Below, one piece after another: positions 1 to 10,804 of a stretch of 64,000 bases of DNA; within the stretch, counting starts at the first letter, position 1, and each line of letters starts with the position of its first letter. The notes under the pieces are model-generated. The model was given only the letters and a program-made list of their open reading frames with translations. It searched no databases and had not been told where the DNA came from. The stretch is from Lithodes maja. Lineage: Eukaryota; Arthropoda; Malacostraca; Decapoda; Lithodidae. A program made the translations under genes and the position numbers. The stretch spans positions 1 through 64,000 of the forward strand of contig JBAKBP010013153.1 in NCBI GenBank assembly GCA_037953745.1, given 5' to 3'.

Positions 1-9
1 ATCGGAACG

Positions 10-35
10 TCCAAAGGTGCGTTTTCAAGCTCAAG
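10..35. repeat. left 26-bp target-site duplication of CR1-like LINE
   Basis: The 26 bases here recur exactly at 4507-4532, immediately flanking the LINE between them. This is the expected signature of target-primed reverse transcription. The preceding bases (positions 1-9) resemble sequence around 4576, so the target lies in a locally repetitive region. Confidence 0.85.
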
Positions 36-3000
36 GCTAATACATAGTATTACATTACTATGTATACATAATACATAGTAATACATAGTCTGACTACACT
101 TAGTCAGACCGTGGTGGAGGGCGGACGTGCTTGAGACAGCTGATTCAGCCAGCGCCTGTTTGGTGGTTTGGTATTTTTGTAGCGTTCATATGTGTTGTCC
201 TTTTGTTTATTAATTATAATTTAAATGCAATTAGTGAATATACTCCCTAGTTAAAACAGGTGAGAGTTGAGTTTGATTTGAGTAGGAAAAAAAAAAGTAA
301 TGGATATTCCCACCGAAACTTGTGGAGCCGAACAGGTGTAAACAAAGGCCAGCTGGCAGTATGGCCAGCGGTGGGAGGAACCGGCTCAGCCTGCCCCCAA
401 GCAGGGTAACCAGAGATCCTTATGATCGTGATCATGAGGTATTTGATATTTCAGGGTTCTCAGAGGAGGGAGTAGCAATATCTGCATTTGCGGTGAGGTT
501 GAATAAACTGGAGCGGAAGCTAGAGGAACAGGAGACAAAAAGCTTAGATTATGAACGAAGAGAAAAAAGAATGGCAAACCAAATTGGTATTTTGAAGGAT
601 GAGAATTACGTGTTAAGGGTTTGTATTAGCGAAATGCAGGAAGAAATGGACAGGATGAAGAAAGATATGAAGGATGTTGAATTAAAGAAGGATGAATTTC
701 AAAAGAACGAGGAGGTAAGGAATTTGAAATTTTCGGAGATAGTAAAGGAGCAACAGATACATAGGCAGGGAGGTAACTTTGAAAAGGATGTAGTTAAGGT
801 AATTAGACAGAAGGAAAATCTAGTGAGGGAGACTGCTGGAAGAAAGAAATGTATTGTGATAAGAGGAGATAAGGAGAAACACAATGTAAAGAGAGAGGAG
901 AGAAGTAGGATAGAGAGAGACCGAGTGAGGGAGATTCTACAGGTAGTGGACGAGGGTGTGAGAGAGTGGGAGAATGAAATTGAAGACATGCATAGAATTG
1001 GAAAATATAAACAAGAGTCTAGCTTGTCTAGGCCAATGAAAGTGCAGTTTCGCACAGTAGGAATAGTAGAGGAAATCATGAATAATAAATGGAGGTTGAA
1101 AGATAAGGATTGTCTGAAGCATATTTACATTGAAAAAGACTTGGACTTAGATGAAAGAAACAAAATGAAAAGTTTGAGGGATGAGGTGAAGGAATTGAAT
1201 GCCAAAAGAACAGAACAAGAAGTGGATTTTTTTTATTGGAGACTGGTAGGAACGAAGAAGAGGAAATGGTTCATCAAAAGCCCACAGAGGAAGACGGAGG
1301 GGCAAACAGAGAACTTAGGGATGAACGGTCGGACAGGGGAAGCGAGTACCAGTACCGAAGGACAGGAGGGAGAGACTGGTGTAAACCAGGAACAAGTGAG
1401 AGGAACAGGGCAGGTGGAGAGCACAGGGGAGCAAGGGAGAGAAGGTGGAGTGGAAGCGGGGGGGGGAGTAGAGTCTGGGAATATTAGGGAAAGAGAAAAA
1501 AAGAAAGGTGTAAGAAGGGGGGAAATGAAGCTGATGTATAGTAATGTGGATGGCTTGCTGTCTAAGAAATTAGAATTGAATGACTATATTGAGAAATATA
1601 AACCACATATTATGTGCTTAGCAGAAACAAAGTTGAGAGGTGGTACTGAATTGGGAGTGTTGGGATGGGAAGGGTACAATGTGTGGAGAAAAGATAGAGA
1701 AGGAAAAGTGGGCGGTGGAGTGTTAATAATGACTGACAGAAATATAGAAGCAAGTGAGATTAACCTAGGCAATAATAGATCAGAAATTATAGCAGTGACA
1801 ATAAAAGACAAGGACAACAAAGCAACTGATATAGCAGTGGCTTATATACCACCACAAACTAGAGCATGGAAGCGGGATAAATATGATCAACTAATCACGG
1901 AATCTCTAGATGCACTAAAAATACTTTTTAATAGGAGAAATAAATTATTATTAACAGGTGATTTCAATTGTAAGGAAGTCAATTGGGAAGGGTTAGATGC
2001 GGGAAATAATAATGAATCTTGGGGCAGTAAATTATTGAATCTAGTAACAGAAAACATGTTAACACAACATGTTAGAGAAAACACACGAATCAGAGGGATG
2101 GATGAACCATCCAGGCTAGACCTAGTCTTCACCAGTGATCCACATGATGTTAGAAAGATAAATTATCGTTGTCCCTTGGGAAAAAGTGATCACAAGATAT
2201 TAGAAATGGAGATGGATTTGGGGAAAAATGAGGAGAGAAAGGAAGGACATAAAATAAATAGATATAATTATGCTAAAACTGATTTTAAATCATTGAAACA
2301 TTATTTCCAAAGTATAAATTGGAAGGAACTAGAAAGCCTGGAAATGGTTCAAGACAAATATAGACTTTTCCTGAAAGTATATGAAGAAGGGATACATAAA
2401 TATGTCCCAAGGTTCCAATCAGGGGTAAAGAAGGAAAAAGAATGGTTTAATATAAGATGTAGTAAGGCACAGGATAGAAGAAACCGAGCCTGGAATATAG
2501 CACGGAAGAGACATAGTGAAAATAACTGGAATAAGTACAAGGAGAAAAGAAATGAATACGTAAAGATACGACGCGAGGAACAATATAAATATGAAAGGAA
2601 TATTGTAGAGAAGTGCAAAAATGAGCCAAAACTATTTTATAGATTTGTAAATGGAAAAATAAAAACAAAAGAAGGTATTGTCAGACTAAGAGTTGGAACA
2701 AACAGCTATGAGAAAGATAAAGAATTGTGTGAAGTTATGAATGAAAAGCTTCAGTCAGTGTTTGTAAAAGAGGAGGAGTTTATAGAACCTAATAGAGAAA
2801 TGAGAACACCACAGATGCCTGAAATGAAAGTGACAAAAAGTGAAGTGCTGAAATTGATGCAGGATTTGGACGTGAGGAAATCAATGGGACCAGATGGAGT
2901 GGCTGGATGGATCCTCAAAGAATGTGCGGAAGAGTTAGTGGAACCAATCTATGAAATCATCAAATCTTCACTGAATGAGGGAGACCTGCCAGTGGAATGG

Positions 3001-4506
3001 AAGAGAGCTAACATAGTACCAATTTACAAAGGAGGAGACAGAGAAAATCCGCTTAACTACAGACCGGTGTCCCTCACCAGCATTGTTTGTAAAATTTGTG
3101 AGAAAATTATAAGGAAAAAGTGGACACACTTCATTGAGGGACAGGGGGTGCTTAGCGAGAAACAATTTGGATTCAGGGAAGGGAGATCTTGTGTATCTAA
3201 TTTATTAAGCTTTTATAGCAGAGTTGTAGATGTTACACAGGAGAGAGAGGGATGGGTTGACTGTGTTTACCTGGACCTGAAAAAGGCCTTTGACAGGGTG
3301 CCTCACAAAAGGTTATTGTGGAAATTGCAGGTTGTTGGAGGTGTACATGGTAGGATGTTAAAATGGATGGAAAACTTTTTAATAGGAAGAGAAATGAGGA
3401 CCACGATACGAGACGAATATTCACAGTGGAGGAGTGTGACGAGCGGAGTACCACAGGGATCAGTGTTGGGTCCGATAATGTTCCTACTTTATGTAAACGA
3501 CATGCCAGAAAACTTGAATAGTCATATGAATATGTTTGCGGATGACGCTAAGATCATGAAGAATGTCACCTGTATAGAAAGTTGTCAGGATCTTCAAAAG
3601 GACCTAGATGAGTTGCACAGATGGAGCCAAACCTGGAAAATGAGTTTTAATGCAGAAAAGTGTCATGTTTTGGAAGTGGGAACAAGTGAGATAAGGCCAA
3701 GCTGGGTGTACAAATTAGGAACTGAAATAATCGGCAAAACACGGCATGAGAAGGACCTTGGAGTGATAATACAAGATGATCTATCCCCGGAGAAGCATAT
3801 TAACATGATCATTGGAGGAGCATATGGAATAATAACCAATATGAGAGTGGCATTTAACTATTTGGATGAAGAAATGTTAAGAAAATTGATAATGACTATG
3901 ATAAGACCAAGATTAGAATATGCAGCAGTGATATGGTCACCACATTTGAAAAAACATATAAACAAATTAGAGAAAGTCCAAAGGATAGCAACGAAGATGA
4001 TCCCAAGATTGAAGGAGTTGACATATGAGGAAAGACTTAAGACACTACAACTGCCTACCTTGAAAGAGAGAAGGGAACGAGGCGACTTAATAACGATGTT
4101 CAAGGGAGTAAAAAGTTTGGAACGAGTAGATAGGGAAGATCTATTCGTGAGGGATAATGGAAGGACAAGAGGGCACGAGTTTAAGCTGAGGAAGGGCAGA
4201 TGTCGTAAGGACACAAAGAAATTCAGCTTCCCATATAGGAGTATAGAGACTTGGAACAACTTGGAGGAGGAGGTGGTGAGAGCGAGGAACATTAACATGT
4301 TCAAATCTAGGTTGGATAAAAGTAAATATGGAAATAGGGCAACATAAGTTATGATATGTTAGTCCAAAATACTGGGAACTGGGAATATCCATTACGATAC
4401 TTGTCTAAGTAAAATGGATTGATTATAAAGTAACTAAGACAGGACAACACGAGCGCTGCTCAATTCCTGTAAACTACAAATAGGTAAATACAAATAGGTA
4501 AATACA
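36..4506 (+). mobile_element. full-length CR1-like non-LTR retrotransposon
   Basis: Single-ORF LINE bounded by identical 26-bp repeats (10-35 and 4507-4532). The 5' leader is about 286 bp; its first ~50 bp are AT-rich repeats of tacatagta, which may be junction filler rather than element sequence. The ORF (322-4347) is followed by a ~160-bp 3' UTR that ends in two tandem copies of the 14-mer acaaataggtaaat and has no poly(A). A short tandem 3' tail in place of poly(A) is typical of the CR1/L2 group. The clade assignment rests on RT and C-terminal sequence style and is moderately secure. Confidence 0.85.
322..4347 (+). CDS. CR1-like LINE polyprotein: coiled coil + endonuclease + reverse transcriptase
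   Basis: Uninterrupted 1341-residue ORF. Residues ~55-330 are highly charged (Lys/Glu-rich) and heptad-like, so probably coiled coil taking the ORF1 role. A Gly/Glu/Thr-rich linker follows (~335-400). An APE-type endonuclease starts near residue 402 (YSNVDGL), with LAET, GDFN (around 546-549) and SDH (622-624). The reverse transcriptase has KAFDRV (Asp at 991), GVPQGSVLGP and FADD (1072-1075). The C-terminus has the conserved thumb/tail typical of CR1-type LINEs (ending KSRLDKSKYG) and no zinc finger. All catalytic motifs I can check are present, so the protein may be functional. ATG 322 is the first in-frame Met; ATG 361 (MASGG) is an alternative start. The usual separate ORF1 is absent and seems fused. 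Confidence 0.85.
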   Translation: MEPNRCKQRPAGSMASGGRNRLSLPPSRVTRDPYDRDHEVFDISGFSEEGVAISAFAVRLNKLERKLEEQETKSLDYERREKRMANQIGILKDENYVLRVCISEMQEEMDRMKKDMKDVELKKDEFQKNEEVRNLKFSEIVKEQQIHRQGGNFEKDVVKVIRQKENLVRETAGRKKCIVIRGDKEKHNVKREERSRIERDRVREILQVVDEGVREWENEIEDMHRIGKYKQESSLSRPMKVQFRTVGIVEEIMNNKWRLKDKDCLKHIYIEKDLDLDERNKMKSLRDEVKELNAKRTEQEVDFFYWRLVGTKKRKWFIKSPQRKTEGQTENLGMNGRTGEASTSTEGQEGETGVNQEQVRGTGQVESTGEQGREGGVEAGGGVESGNIREREKKKGVRRGEMKLMYSNVDGLLSKKLELNDYIEKYKPHIMCLAETKLRGGTELGVLGWEGYNVWRKDREGKVGGGVLIMTDRNIEASEINLGNNRSEIIAVTIKDKDNKATDIAVAYIPPQTRAWKRDKYDQLITESLDALKILFNRRNKLLLTGDFNCKEVNWEGLDAGNNNESWGSKLLNLVTENMLTQHVRENTRIRGMDEPSRLDLVFTSDPHDVRKINYRCPLGKSDHKILEMEMDLGKNEERKEGHKINRYNYAKTDFKSLKHYFQSINWKELESLEMVQDKYRLFLKVYEEGIHKYVPRFQSGVKKEKEWFNIRCSKAQDRRNRAWNIARKRHSENNWNKYKEKRNEYVKIRREEQYKYERNIVEKCKNEPKLFYRFVNGKIKTKEGIVRLRVGTNSYEKDKELCEVMNEKLQSVFVKEEEFIEPNREMRTPQMPEMKVTKSEVLKLMQDLDVRKSMGPDGVAGWILKECAEELVEPIYEIIKSSLNEGDLPVEWKRANIVPIYKGGDRENPLNYRPVSLTSIVCKICEKIIRKKWTHFIEGQGVLSEKQFGFREGRSCVSNLLSFYSRVVDVTQEREGWVDCVYLDLKKAFDRVPHKRLLWKLQVVGGVHGRMLKWMENFLIGREMRTTIRDEYSQWRSVTSGVPQGSVLGPIMFLLYVNDMPENLNSHMNMFADDAKIMKNVTCIESCQDLQKDLDELHRWSQTWKMSFNAEKCHVLEVGTSEIRPSWVYKLGTEIIGKTRHEKDLGVIIQDDLSPEKHINMIIGGAYGIITNMRVAFNYLDEEMLRKLIMTMIRPRLEYAAVIWSPHLKKHINKLEKVQRIATKMIPRLKELTYEERLKTLQLPTLKERRERGDLITMFKGVKSLERVDREDLFVRDNGRTRGHEFKLRKGRCRKDTKKFSFPYRSIETWNNLEEEVVRARNINMFKSRLDKSKYGNRAT

Positions 4507-4532
4507 TCCAAAGGTGCGTTTTCAAGCTCAAG
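4507..4532. repeat. right 26-bp target-site duplication of CR1-like LINE
   Basis: Exact copy of positions 10-35, directly after the tandem acaaataggtaaat tail. It marks the 3' junction of the insertion. Confidence 0.85.
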
Positions 4533-4632
4533 ACTGAATGCACTTGCAGAAAATGCGGTGCAAGCCAGTAGCGCATCGGAGTGTCCCAAGGATGCGTTCA
4601 AGAGCAAAACAAACTCTCTAGCAGACGATGTG

Positions 4633-4654
4633 GAAGAAGAAGAAGAAGAAGAAG
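4633..4654 (+). repeat. (GAA)7 microsatellite
   Basis: Seven consecutive gaa triplets, in non-coding sequence upstream of the first recognisable GST exon. Confidence 0.9.
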
Positions 4655-4819
4655 GTGTTTACGTTTATATCAGTAGCTTCCTTTGACCATTAATCTGAAT
4701 GTTTTGAAGTAGGTAATAGGCTACAATGACAATGGTAAACTTTTAAAGTGAATTCATGAACATATGATATGTGTGTGCTCCATTATGTGTCATTTGAGTG
4801 GCCTAATGCCTCAAAAAGG

Positions 4820-4963
4820 GGACTTTGGGACTTCTTGAAATTCGGACCAACTTCTTGAAATTCGGACCATCGGGTGAATTCGGATTTGGCCTCAAATTGA
4901 AAAATTCGGACTATTGGGAGATTCGAATCATCGGTCGTCGGATTAACGGACTTTTACTGTACT
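4820..4963. mobile_element. one-ended pogo/Tigger-like MITE remnant
   Basis: The segment repeats the motif aattcgga several times and ends in ggattaacggacttttactg followed by ta. That matches the terminal style (cagtaaa...) of the complete TA-flanked MITE at 44586-45042. No matching left terminus is visible, so this is a truncated or diverged copy. Confidence 0.45.
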
Positions 4964-5686
4964 ATACTACCGGTACTAACTACCGGTATAGGAAAATAGT
5001 ATTATGTTGGTACTATAGTTATTGTATCAGGCAAATACAATTAATATATTGAATTGAAGGTGGAGATGTACTGGTATATAATTATAAGGTAATATTTCCT
5101 TTTAACTATACAGTAACTAAAATAAACTAACAGAACATACATATACATTTATCTTATACAGGAATTATCTTGAAAATTAGCCACCGAGTGTCATGCAACC
5201 GTCTCTTAGTACCGTACTTTTAAGAGTTTCTTGGTAATAGCGCCTCTTTTGTAAAACAATCGGACAACTGATTACTTGAGTCAACCCATTTCACACAAAT
5301 CAGTTGTTGTTTATCTAACATTTCTTTCATACAGGCCAAATCAATTCTCAGTTTTCAGCTACACTTTTATTTGAATGGACCCACAAAGAAGTGAGTTGCT
5401 GTTGTAGGCCTTTAGGACCCTTCTCTCGGGAGCTGCTAATCCGTCTACCTGTGTTCCAAGAGCTACCGGTAGTAAAGGGGTGACGGGGAGGTGGGGGCTA
5501 TTATCTTTCCGTGGTGAGGAAGAGTATGGGCGTGACTCTTATTTTATTGATGTTTATTCCTGGTATTATTTTTATTGCCTGATATGACAGGAATATTTCA
5601 GTAACATTCCTAGATATTTGCTATGTGAGTATGATTGACTTTACATACCAAACTATAATTTAGGCATACTTGACAACAAACTAACT

Positions 5687-5782
5687 TCACACTGCTGATT
5701 TTATAGGTTCCCCAATACATACCCGGTAGGTCATTCACACTGCTGATTTCATAGGCTCCCCAATACATACCCGGTAGGTCTT
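5687..5782 (+). repeat. two tandem copies of a 48-bp unit
   Basis: The unit beginning tcacactgctgatt and containing ccccaatacatacccggtag occurs at 5687 and again at 5735, with only a few substitutions. Confidence 0.85.
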
Positions 5783-5844
5783 TCAAACTGGTGCCATGTG
5801 TTAAGAAATATTTCTTTTCCTCTTTCATATAACCGCTTCCTCTT

Positions 5845-5938
5845 ACCCGAGCGAGGTTATGGCCTTGGCCTTGCTCGGGACCTTGGGGCTGTTCGGTCAG
5901 ACAGCCTGGGGAACAACAACAGTAACAACAGCAACCTG
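5845..5938 (+). mobile_element. 3' tip of LINE family C
   Basis: Contains the block ggggctgttcgg..cag.cagcctggg followed by an expanded aac/aacagt triplet run. The same block followed by triplets ends the longer family-C copies at 27763 (+) and about 7936 (-), so this is a heavily 5'-truncated insertion. Confidence 0.6.
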
Positions 5939-6033
5939 AGCGAGGTAGCCCTAAGAAGCACATATCAGAGTTTGGAGAATTTCTCCATTACCGGCTTTTG
6001 TTTGTCTATAGTAACGGCATATTTTTCTTTCAG

Positions 6034-6213
6034 CTCCCGTACTACATCGACGGCAACACCAAGGTGACCCAGAGCAATGCCATCATGCGGCACATTGCCC
6101 GCCAGCACGACCTCTGTGGCAAGTCTGAGGAGGAGAAGACTAGGGTGGATATGCTAGAGAGCCAGGCCATGGATTTCAGGAATGGTTTTGTCCGCCTTTG
6201 CTACATGGAGTTT
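6034..6213 (+). CDS. GSTM: mu-class glutathione S-transferase, internal exon (about residues 60-119)
   Basis: A 180-nt exon encodes 60 residues from LPYYIDG to LCYMEF in one open frame. LPYYIDGNTKVTQSNAI matches the mu-GST glutathione-binding region; the Gln-Ser of TQSNAI contacts the gamma-glutamyl group of glutathione. It continues into the first helix of the C-terminal substrate-binding domain. The acceptor is a pyrimidine tract ending cttt-cag, the donor is TTT|GTGAGT, and both boundaries are phase 0. The enzyme conjugates reduced glutathione to electrophiles in the cytosol as a dimer. The preceding ~59 residues, including the catalytic N-terminal Tyr, are not in the window. No stop or frameshift is present, so this looks like a live gene. 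Confidence 0.93.
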
Positions 6214-6253
6214 GTGAGTATTGGTTAATTTATATTTGATCATAGCTCTTTAA

Positions 6254-6733
6254 CCCATCAGACCCGGTTGGGCTCTGAGGCACCCATAACAAATGCAGCC
6301 CGCGGACCCCGGAAGGGCTCTGAGGCTCCGGCAGCTTGAAAGCCTGTAAGCTTGTTTTGAAAGCCGTCCGTCAGACGCATATAAACACAGCCGGTATGCC
6401 CGACGCCGCGCACCTCCGAACACAAGTAGGAGAGGCGTCGTTTGTTTGTGTGTGACTGTATGTTATTGTTTTAGTAGTGAAAAGCGGCTCATATGGCTGA
6501 CATCGCCACAAAGTTCTCTCCACGGAAATTGTCATCACAACTGAACCAGTTGACTTAGAGAGCTCTACTTAACGCCATTCTACAGGTACGAAACACATCT
6601 ACGCTTGGGGATGTGCGGGAATGCGGAAGCAGTCAAAATAACAAAGATACGGTAGCCTAGGTGTGACGTTTTTTCGGCCAAATCCCCCGGGTTTCGGGGA
6701 ATATTTATAGAATACATAGCCGAGGCTGGAGGG
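6254..6733. mobile_element. TTAA MITE, family P1 copy 1
   Basis: A 480-bp element flanked by TTAA on both sides (6250-6253, 6734-6737). The left end reads CCCATCAGACCCGGTTGG; the right end, reverse-complemented, begins CCCTCCAGCCTCGG. A TTAA duplication with a CCC terminus is the hallmark of the piggyBac superfamily. No ORF is present, so it is non-autonomous. Related copies lie at 10805, 12362 and 20053. Confidence 0.85.
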
Positions 6734-6737
6734 TTAA

Positions 6738-7284
6738 TAATGCCAAAATTCCTTTTAGTTCTGGCTTCATTAGACTTATTTTATTCAGTTATCCTCCAAA
6801 ACCAGGCTATGGATATCATTATAAGTAGCAGGGCTGTGGAGCCACGGAGTCTGTTAGTTTTGGGTGGGTAGGAGTCAGATTGTACTTGCAAAATTTCTGA
6901 ATGCATTTTTATTTACCACTAAACAAGCATGAACAGTAGGCAAAGATTCCTCCCTCTGCATCCGATTTGTAGATATTTAAAGACTATCGAAGAATATATA
7001 TAAATATCCGTCCTTACAATGTACCGTAGCTTCTTAATCATAATATTGTACAATACTGTATTGGAAGGATTGAAGCTATCCATTCTTTCTTATAGTGGAT
7101 GATGGCTGGTCCTATCCAAAGTGAGTTTGGCATCCTCTACCCAACCTTAGCCATTTATGTCTGTCTCTTTTCCTACTTTGGGGGCTAGGAATCCTCCTCG
7201 CCTTGTAGACTTCACCTACTAGACAAGACAAAGAAAGGGGCGAGGTAACGCGAAGGTGATCCCGGACCCTAACAATTGAAACAT
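6738..7284. other. intronic DNA without recognised feature
   Basis: AT-rich unique-looking sequence. No coding potential was recognised. Confidence 0.4.
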
Positions 7285-7372
7285 TAAATGTTTCTGTTCG
7301 GGCTCTGTCTTGAGTCAGCCACCCCCAGCTATGGGGTATTGTGCCTGAGTATATACCGTACATATATCTTAA
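7285..7372 (+). mobile_element. 3' tip of RTE-B LINE
   Basis: The sequence around gggctctgtcttgagtcagcc to cctgagtatatacc is the reverse complement of the 3'-terminal block seen at 58658, 26769 and 32577. It is a short + oriented truncated insertion. Confidence 0.6.
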
Positions 7373-7403
7373 TAATTAGTACCATACTGTATTTCGTTGC
7401 TCA

Positions 7404-7490
7404 ACTCGTCTCTGCTCAGTTGTTGTTCCCCAAGCTGCCTGGCCGAACAGCCCCAAGGCCCCAAGCAAAGCCAAGGCCATAACCGAGCGC
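7404..7490 (-). mobile_element. 3' tip of LINE family C
   Basis: The block gttgttccccaagctgcctgg, then a ccgaacagcccc match, is the reverse complement of the family-C 3' end. It is separate from the longer minus-strand copy that begins near 7936. Confidence 0.6.
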
Positions 7491-7935
7491 CCCCACAGAA
7501 CCCTCCCTGCTTACCACAATAAAGCCTGGGTGACCGAAGCCACTCCATGGCGGGGAGCTGAGGAGGGTGCGGAAACGCCCGGGGAAACCCAAAGCCCCAC
7601 CCAGGGCCCTGTGCCCCTCAGCAATTATGAAGAGAAAGTTAAGGGGCAAGGGAAAAATGTGACTTTTTGGATTCCAATCTTGGTAGATTGGGAGGTCAAT
7701 CCACGGAAGAGACGCCGTCACTTGAGATCTAGAAAATATATAAGTTAAAGGAACAGTCAGAGTAAGCTATGGGTATGGCAGAGATTGCTCAGCTCTCACT
7801 CTGATAGACCAGCCCATCACCACATGACTAGAACCCAATCCTCTCAGTATCAGCTAGGAAAGGCCCTAGAAAGCCGCCTTTGGTGGGGGGATAGCTCCCC
7901 TATTTCAACCCCTTTAGGGTTGGGCACCCGCCTCG

Positions 7936-10005
7936 TCTCTCCTCAGTTGTTGTTGTTCCCTAAGCTGCCTGGCCGAACAGCCCCGAGTCCCTGAGAAAGG
8001 CCATGGCCCTGATCGGGCTTTCCACAGAGCTCTCATTGAGTGTAGATTGTGTTGTTGGTGTAAGTGGTTGTGTGAAATGCAGTCTTCTATGATGTGTTTA
8101 ATGGTATGGGGTGCTGTGTTACATCCCGGGCAGGCGTCGACAACGGAGTCATCCAGTCTCTTCTGATAGCTCAGGAGAGCTGGATGGTGTCCGCATCTCA
8201 GCCTGGCCAGGTGAACTCTGTCCTCGCGAGGAAGGGAGGATTCGAAGGATGGATTTCGGGAGGTCGTGCATGCAGCTGCGTGTTGTCTGTGAGTGAGTGA
8301 TGGATCGGGGAGAGATATGAGTATGGATGTGCTTCTGGAAGTTGGTTCGGGGTGGGCAGGGAGGGAGAGAGGACAATAATTGTGTGTGATACTGTGTGCT
8401 GGGTGTTGTTTTGATATTTCTTGGTGTCTGTGGGTGTGTTGCCATGTAGTTTAGTGGGGTGATCTTGGTTCGTGGAGGCTGCTGCCAGGAATTGAGTGCC
8501 TCTCATGTCCAGATGGTCTTTGACTTTGAGGATTTTGGTTTCTTGATGTAGGTGATCTGTGGGTGCAGTAGCTGTGCAGCCTGTAATGATCTTCAGGGCT
8601 TTGTTTGAATAGTCTGTAAGTCTTATGATGTGTTTCAGCTAGGTTAGAAGCCCAGGCTGGGCGTGCGTATTCCATCACTGATCTTATGTATTGTTTATAT
8701 ACTGTGGTGGTAGTTTCTTTGTTGTGTCCAAATTTTGTGTGAGCAAGTGACCTGAGGGCGTTAAGTCTGGGTGTCAGTTTCTTTTTAATGTTTGTGGTGT
8801 GCTGTTTGAATGTCATACGAGTATTCATATGTTACTCCTAGGATTTTGGGTGTGTGTATGTGTTAGGGGTGTGTTGTTTATGGTGAGTTGAGGGATGTAT
8901 TCATGTTCTGTCCAACTTGTGAGCAGGGTTGCGTGGATTTGGCTAGGGCTAGATTAAGTCTGTTTGTAGTGCACCTGCCATGTACCGTAGTGTGTTGAGA
9001 TAGGGTTGAAGGAGATCTGTTGCTCTTTTTGGAGTCATGGTGTGTGCATGTGAGTGTTATGTCATCTGCATAGGAGGCTTAAGTTTATTTGGGGCGTATT
9101 GGGTGTAGTTATAATCGTGCATGTACAGATTGAAGAGTGCGGGCGATAGGACGGATCCTTGTGGGACTCCGTTTGGAAAGTTTCTGATTTTAGATGACTG
9201 ACCGGCAAAAGATACGTGTGCACATCTGCCTGCTAGGAAGTTGGCCAGCCACCTTTTTGTGTTGTAGATTTTGTTTGTTAGGTTGTGGCGGGGGATGACA
9301 TCGAAGGCTTTACTAATGTCGAGTGTGGCTAATGGTGATCTGTGTGGTGGTCTGCTGAGTTGATGCCGTCGAAAGCTCTTTGTGTAAGGTCTGTGAGAAG
9401 AGTGTTTGTGGAGTGCAGTGGCCTAAAGCCATGTTGTGTTGGAGCTAGGGGTAGGTCAGGTGTAATTAGTTGTAATACTAGGCATTCCATGACTTTGGAG
9501 GGGGAGCAAAGGAGTGTGATGGGGCGGTGCGAGGAGGGTAGCGTGGGGTCTTTGTTGGGTTTGGGGAATGTGATGATGCCATGCTTCCAAATGTCTGGTA
9601 TTGTGTTGTGTGAATAGCTGTAGTTTGATATGTTAGTGAGTGCTTGTATGCCTTGTGGTCCCAGGTGTCTGAGGTGTATGTTGCTTATGTTGTCTAGGCC
9701 ACAGGCGGGTGAACGCTTGAGATTGTTGATGATATGCTTTGTCTGGTGATTGGTGAAGGATGTATAGTCAGGGGTCTGTGGGGAATTGTCTCTTACGTCG
9801 GATGACACGTCGGTCGTCTTTGTGAGGTTTTAGGTGGCTGAAATGTGAAAGTGATTGATGAGAGTGTTTGCTTGTTGTTTACATGAAGGAGTAGAGTCTG
9901 TTGTTGTGATTGCAGCATGTGATTGTGTTTGTGTTGCTGTAGGAAGAGTGTGATGCTGTTTAGTGTTTTGTAGAGTTTTTTGGGCTCTCTGCTCAGTATT
10001 CTAAT
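7936..10005 (-). pseudogene. 5'-truncated LINE family C (RT and C-terminal part), degraded
   Basis: Minus-strand LINE in several frames. Near 9329-9808 are RT fingers (KRSPACGLDNISN, PITLLCSPSKVMECL, QHGFRPLHST). Near 8451-8828 is the thumb region (KKLTPRLNALRSL, YIRSVMEYARPAWAS). Near 8090-8300 is a C-terminal zinc-finger-like segment in the shifted frame. The 3' end carries a ttg/gtt triplet run (7940-7950). Frameshifts and gaps mean it makes no protein, and the palm catalytic motif is not recoverable in one frame. The C-terminal Cys/His motif resembles LINEs of the I/R1/Jockey assemblage; the clade is uncertain. Confidence 0.75.
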
Positions 10006-10224
10006 TGGGTTAAAGTAAATTCTTTGCCTAGTTTTAGTAGTGATCTAACTGACCACATTTACCTTAAGCTGGTATCACATGAGCCCTTTTTCCCTCAGCA
10101 TTTATCCTCAACACTGGTATTGCTGCTTATGAGGTAAACTTCTTACATTTAAAAGATTGTATTGTCATAAAAATGTATATCATCGAATGTTGACGAAGAA
10201 AGTGCTCGTGTGATACTGCCTTAA

Positions 10225-10477
10225 CCCGTACAGCCCCAGCTCGGCGATGTATGTAACGCACAGCCCCAGAGACGCGTCTGACGCGTCACCCTAATTGCGC
10301 CGACCGTAACCTCAGGTGTAGCCACTCAAGAGGGCTTAAATTTGTATGGGAACTGTGTACGTATCCCACGCAACCGTGCTGATGGTTGAAAACTCAAAGT
10401 CCACGTGCGTGCGCGTGAGCGCGCAATAACCTGGTTTTTTGGGGTAATTGCCTTCAATTTTTTTACTTTTTTTTTAC

Positions 10478-10508
<31 letters not shown>

Positions 10509-10685
10509 TGTAAAATACGTTTTCGGGGGCTCTGTAGGACCATTCTTTAAGCTTTTTGAGCGTTTTTTTGTGGTTTTTCCTTCATTCCTAACCCATTCGC
10601 TATTGTTTCTGGAATAAAACCATTTTTTGAAAACCGGCCGGGTTCTGGTGAACAAACATTACAAAACTAGCCGGGGCTCCACGGG
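10225..10685. mobile_element. TTAA MITE, P1-related
   Basis: TTAA at 10221-10224 and 10686-10689 flanks a 461-bp element with ends CCCGTACAGCCCCAGC and (reverse-complemented) CCCGTGGAGCCCCGGC. The inverted termini start CCCGT. It contains a long T-rich run (about 10438-10510) and no meaningful ORF. Confidence 0.8.
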
Positions 10686-10804
10686 TTAATGGAAACTTCA
10701 GTCGAGTTAACCTGGAATTAAATGAAACGGCCACCCAGTCAAATTATAGGCCTACAGAGTGTTTGTATGATGCGGAACTGTGTTACCCAGAAAACGCCGC
10801 TTAA

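Larger units (their letters stand above)
4964..6033. other. upstream intronic DNA, no gene seen
   Basis: No exon for the missing GST N-terminus was recognised here. Contents: AT-rich unique-looking sequence, two tandem copies of a 48-bp unit (5687-5782), and a + strand tip of LINE family C (about 5845-5938). The last bases form the polypyrimidine tract and AG acceptor of the exon at 6034. Confidence 0.5.

Noticed and set aside
4533..6033. First GST exon upstream of 6034
   Set aside because: No sequence resembling the mu-GST N-terminus with a start codon and donor was found; it likely lies outside the window.
8094..8445. Overlapping ORFs on both strands with Ser/Thr-rich proteins
   Set aside because: Shadows of the degraded minus-strand family-C LINE.
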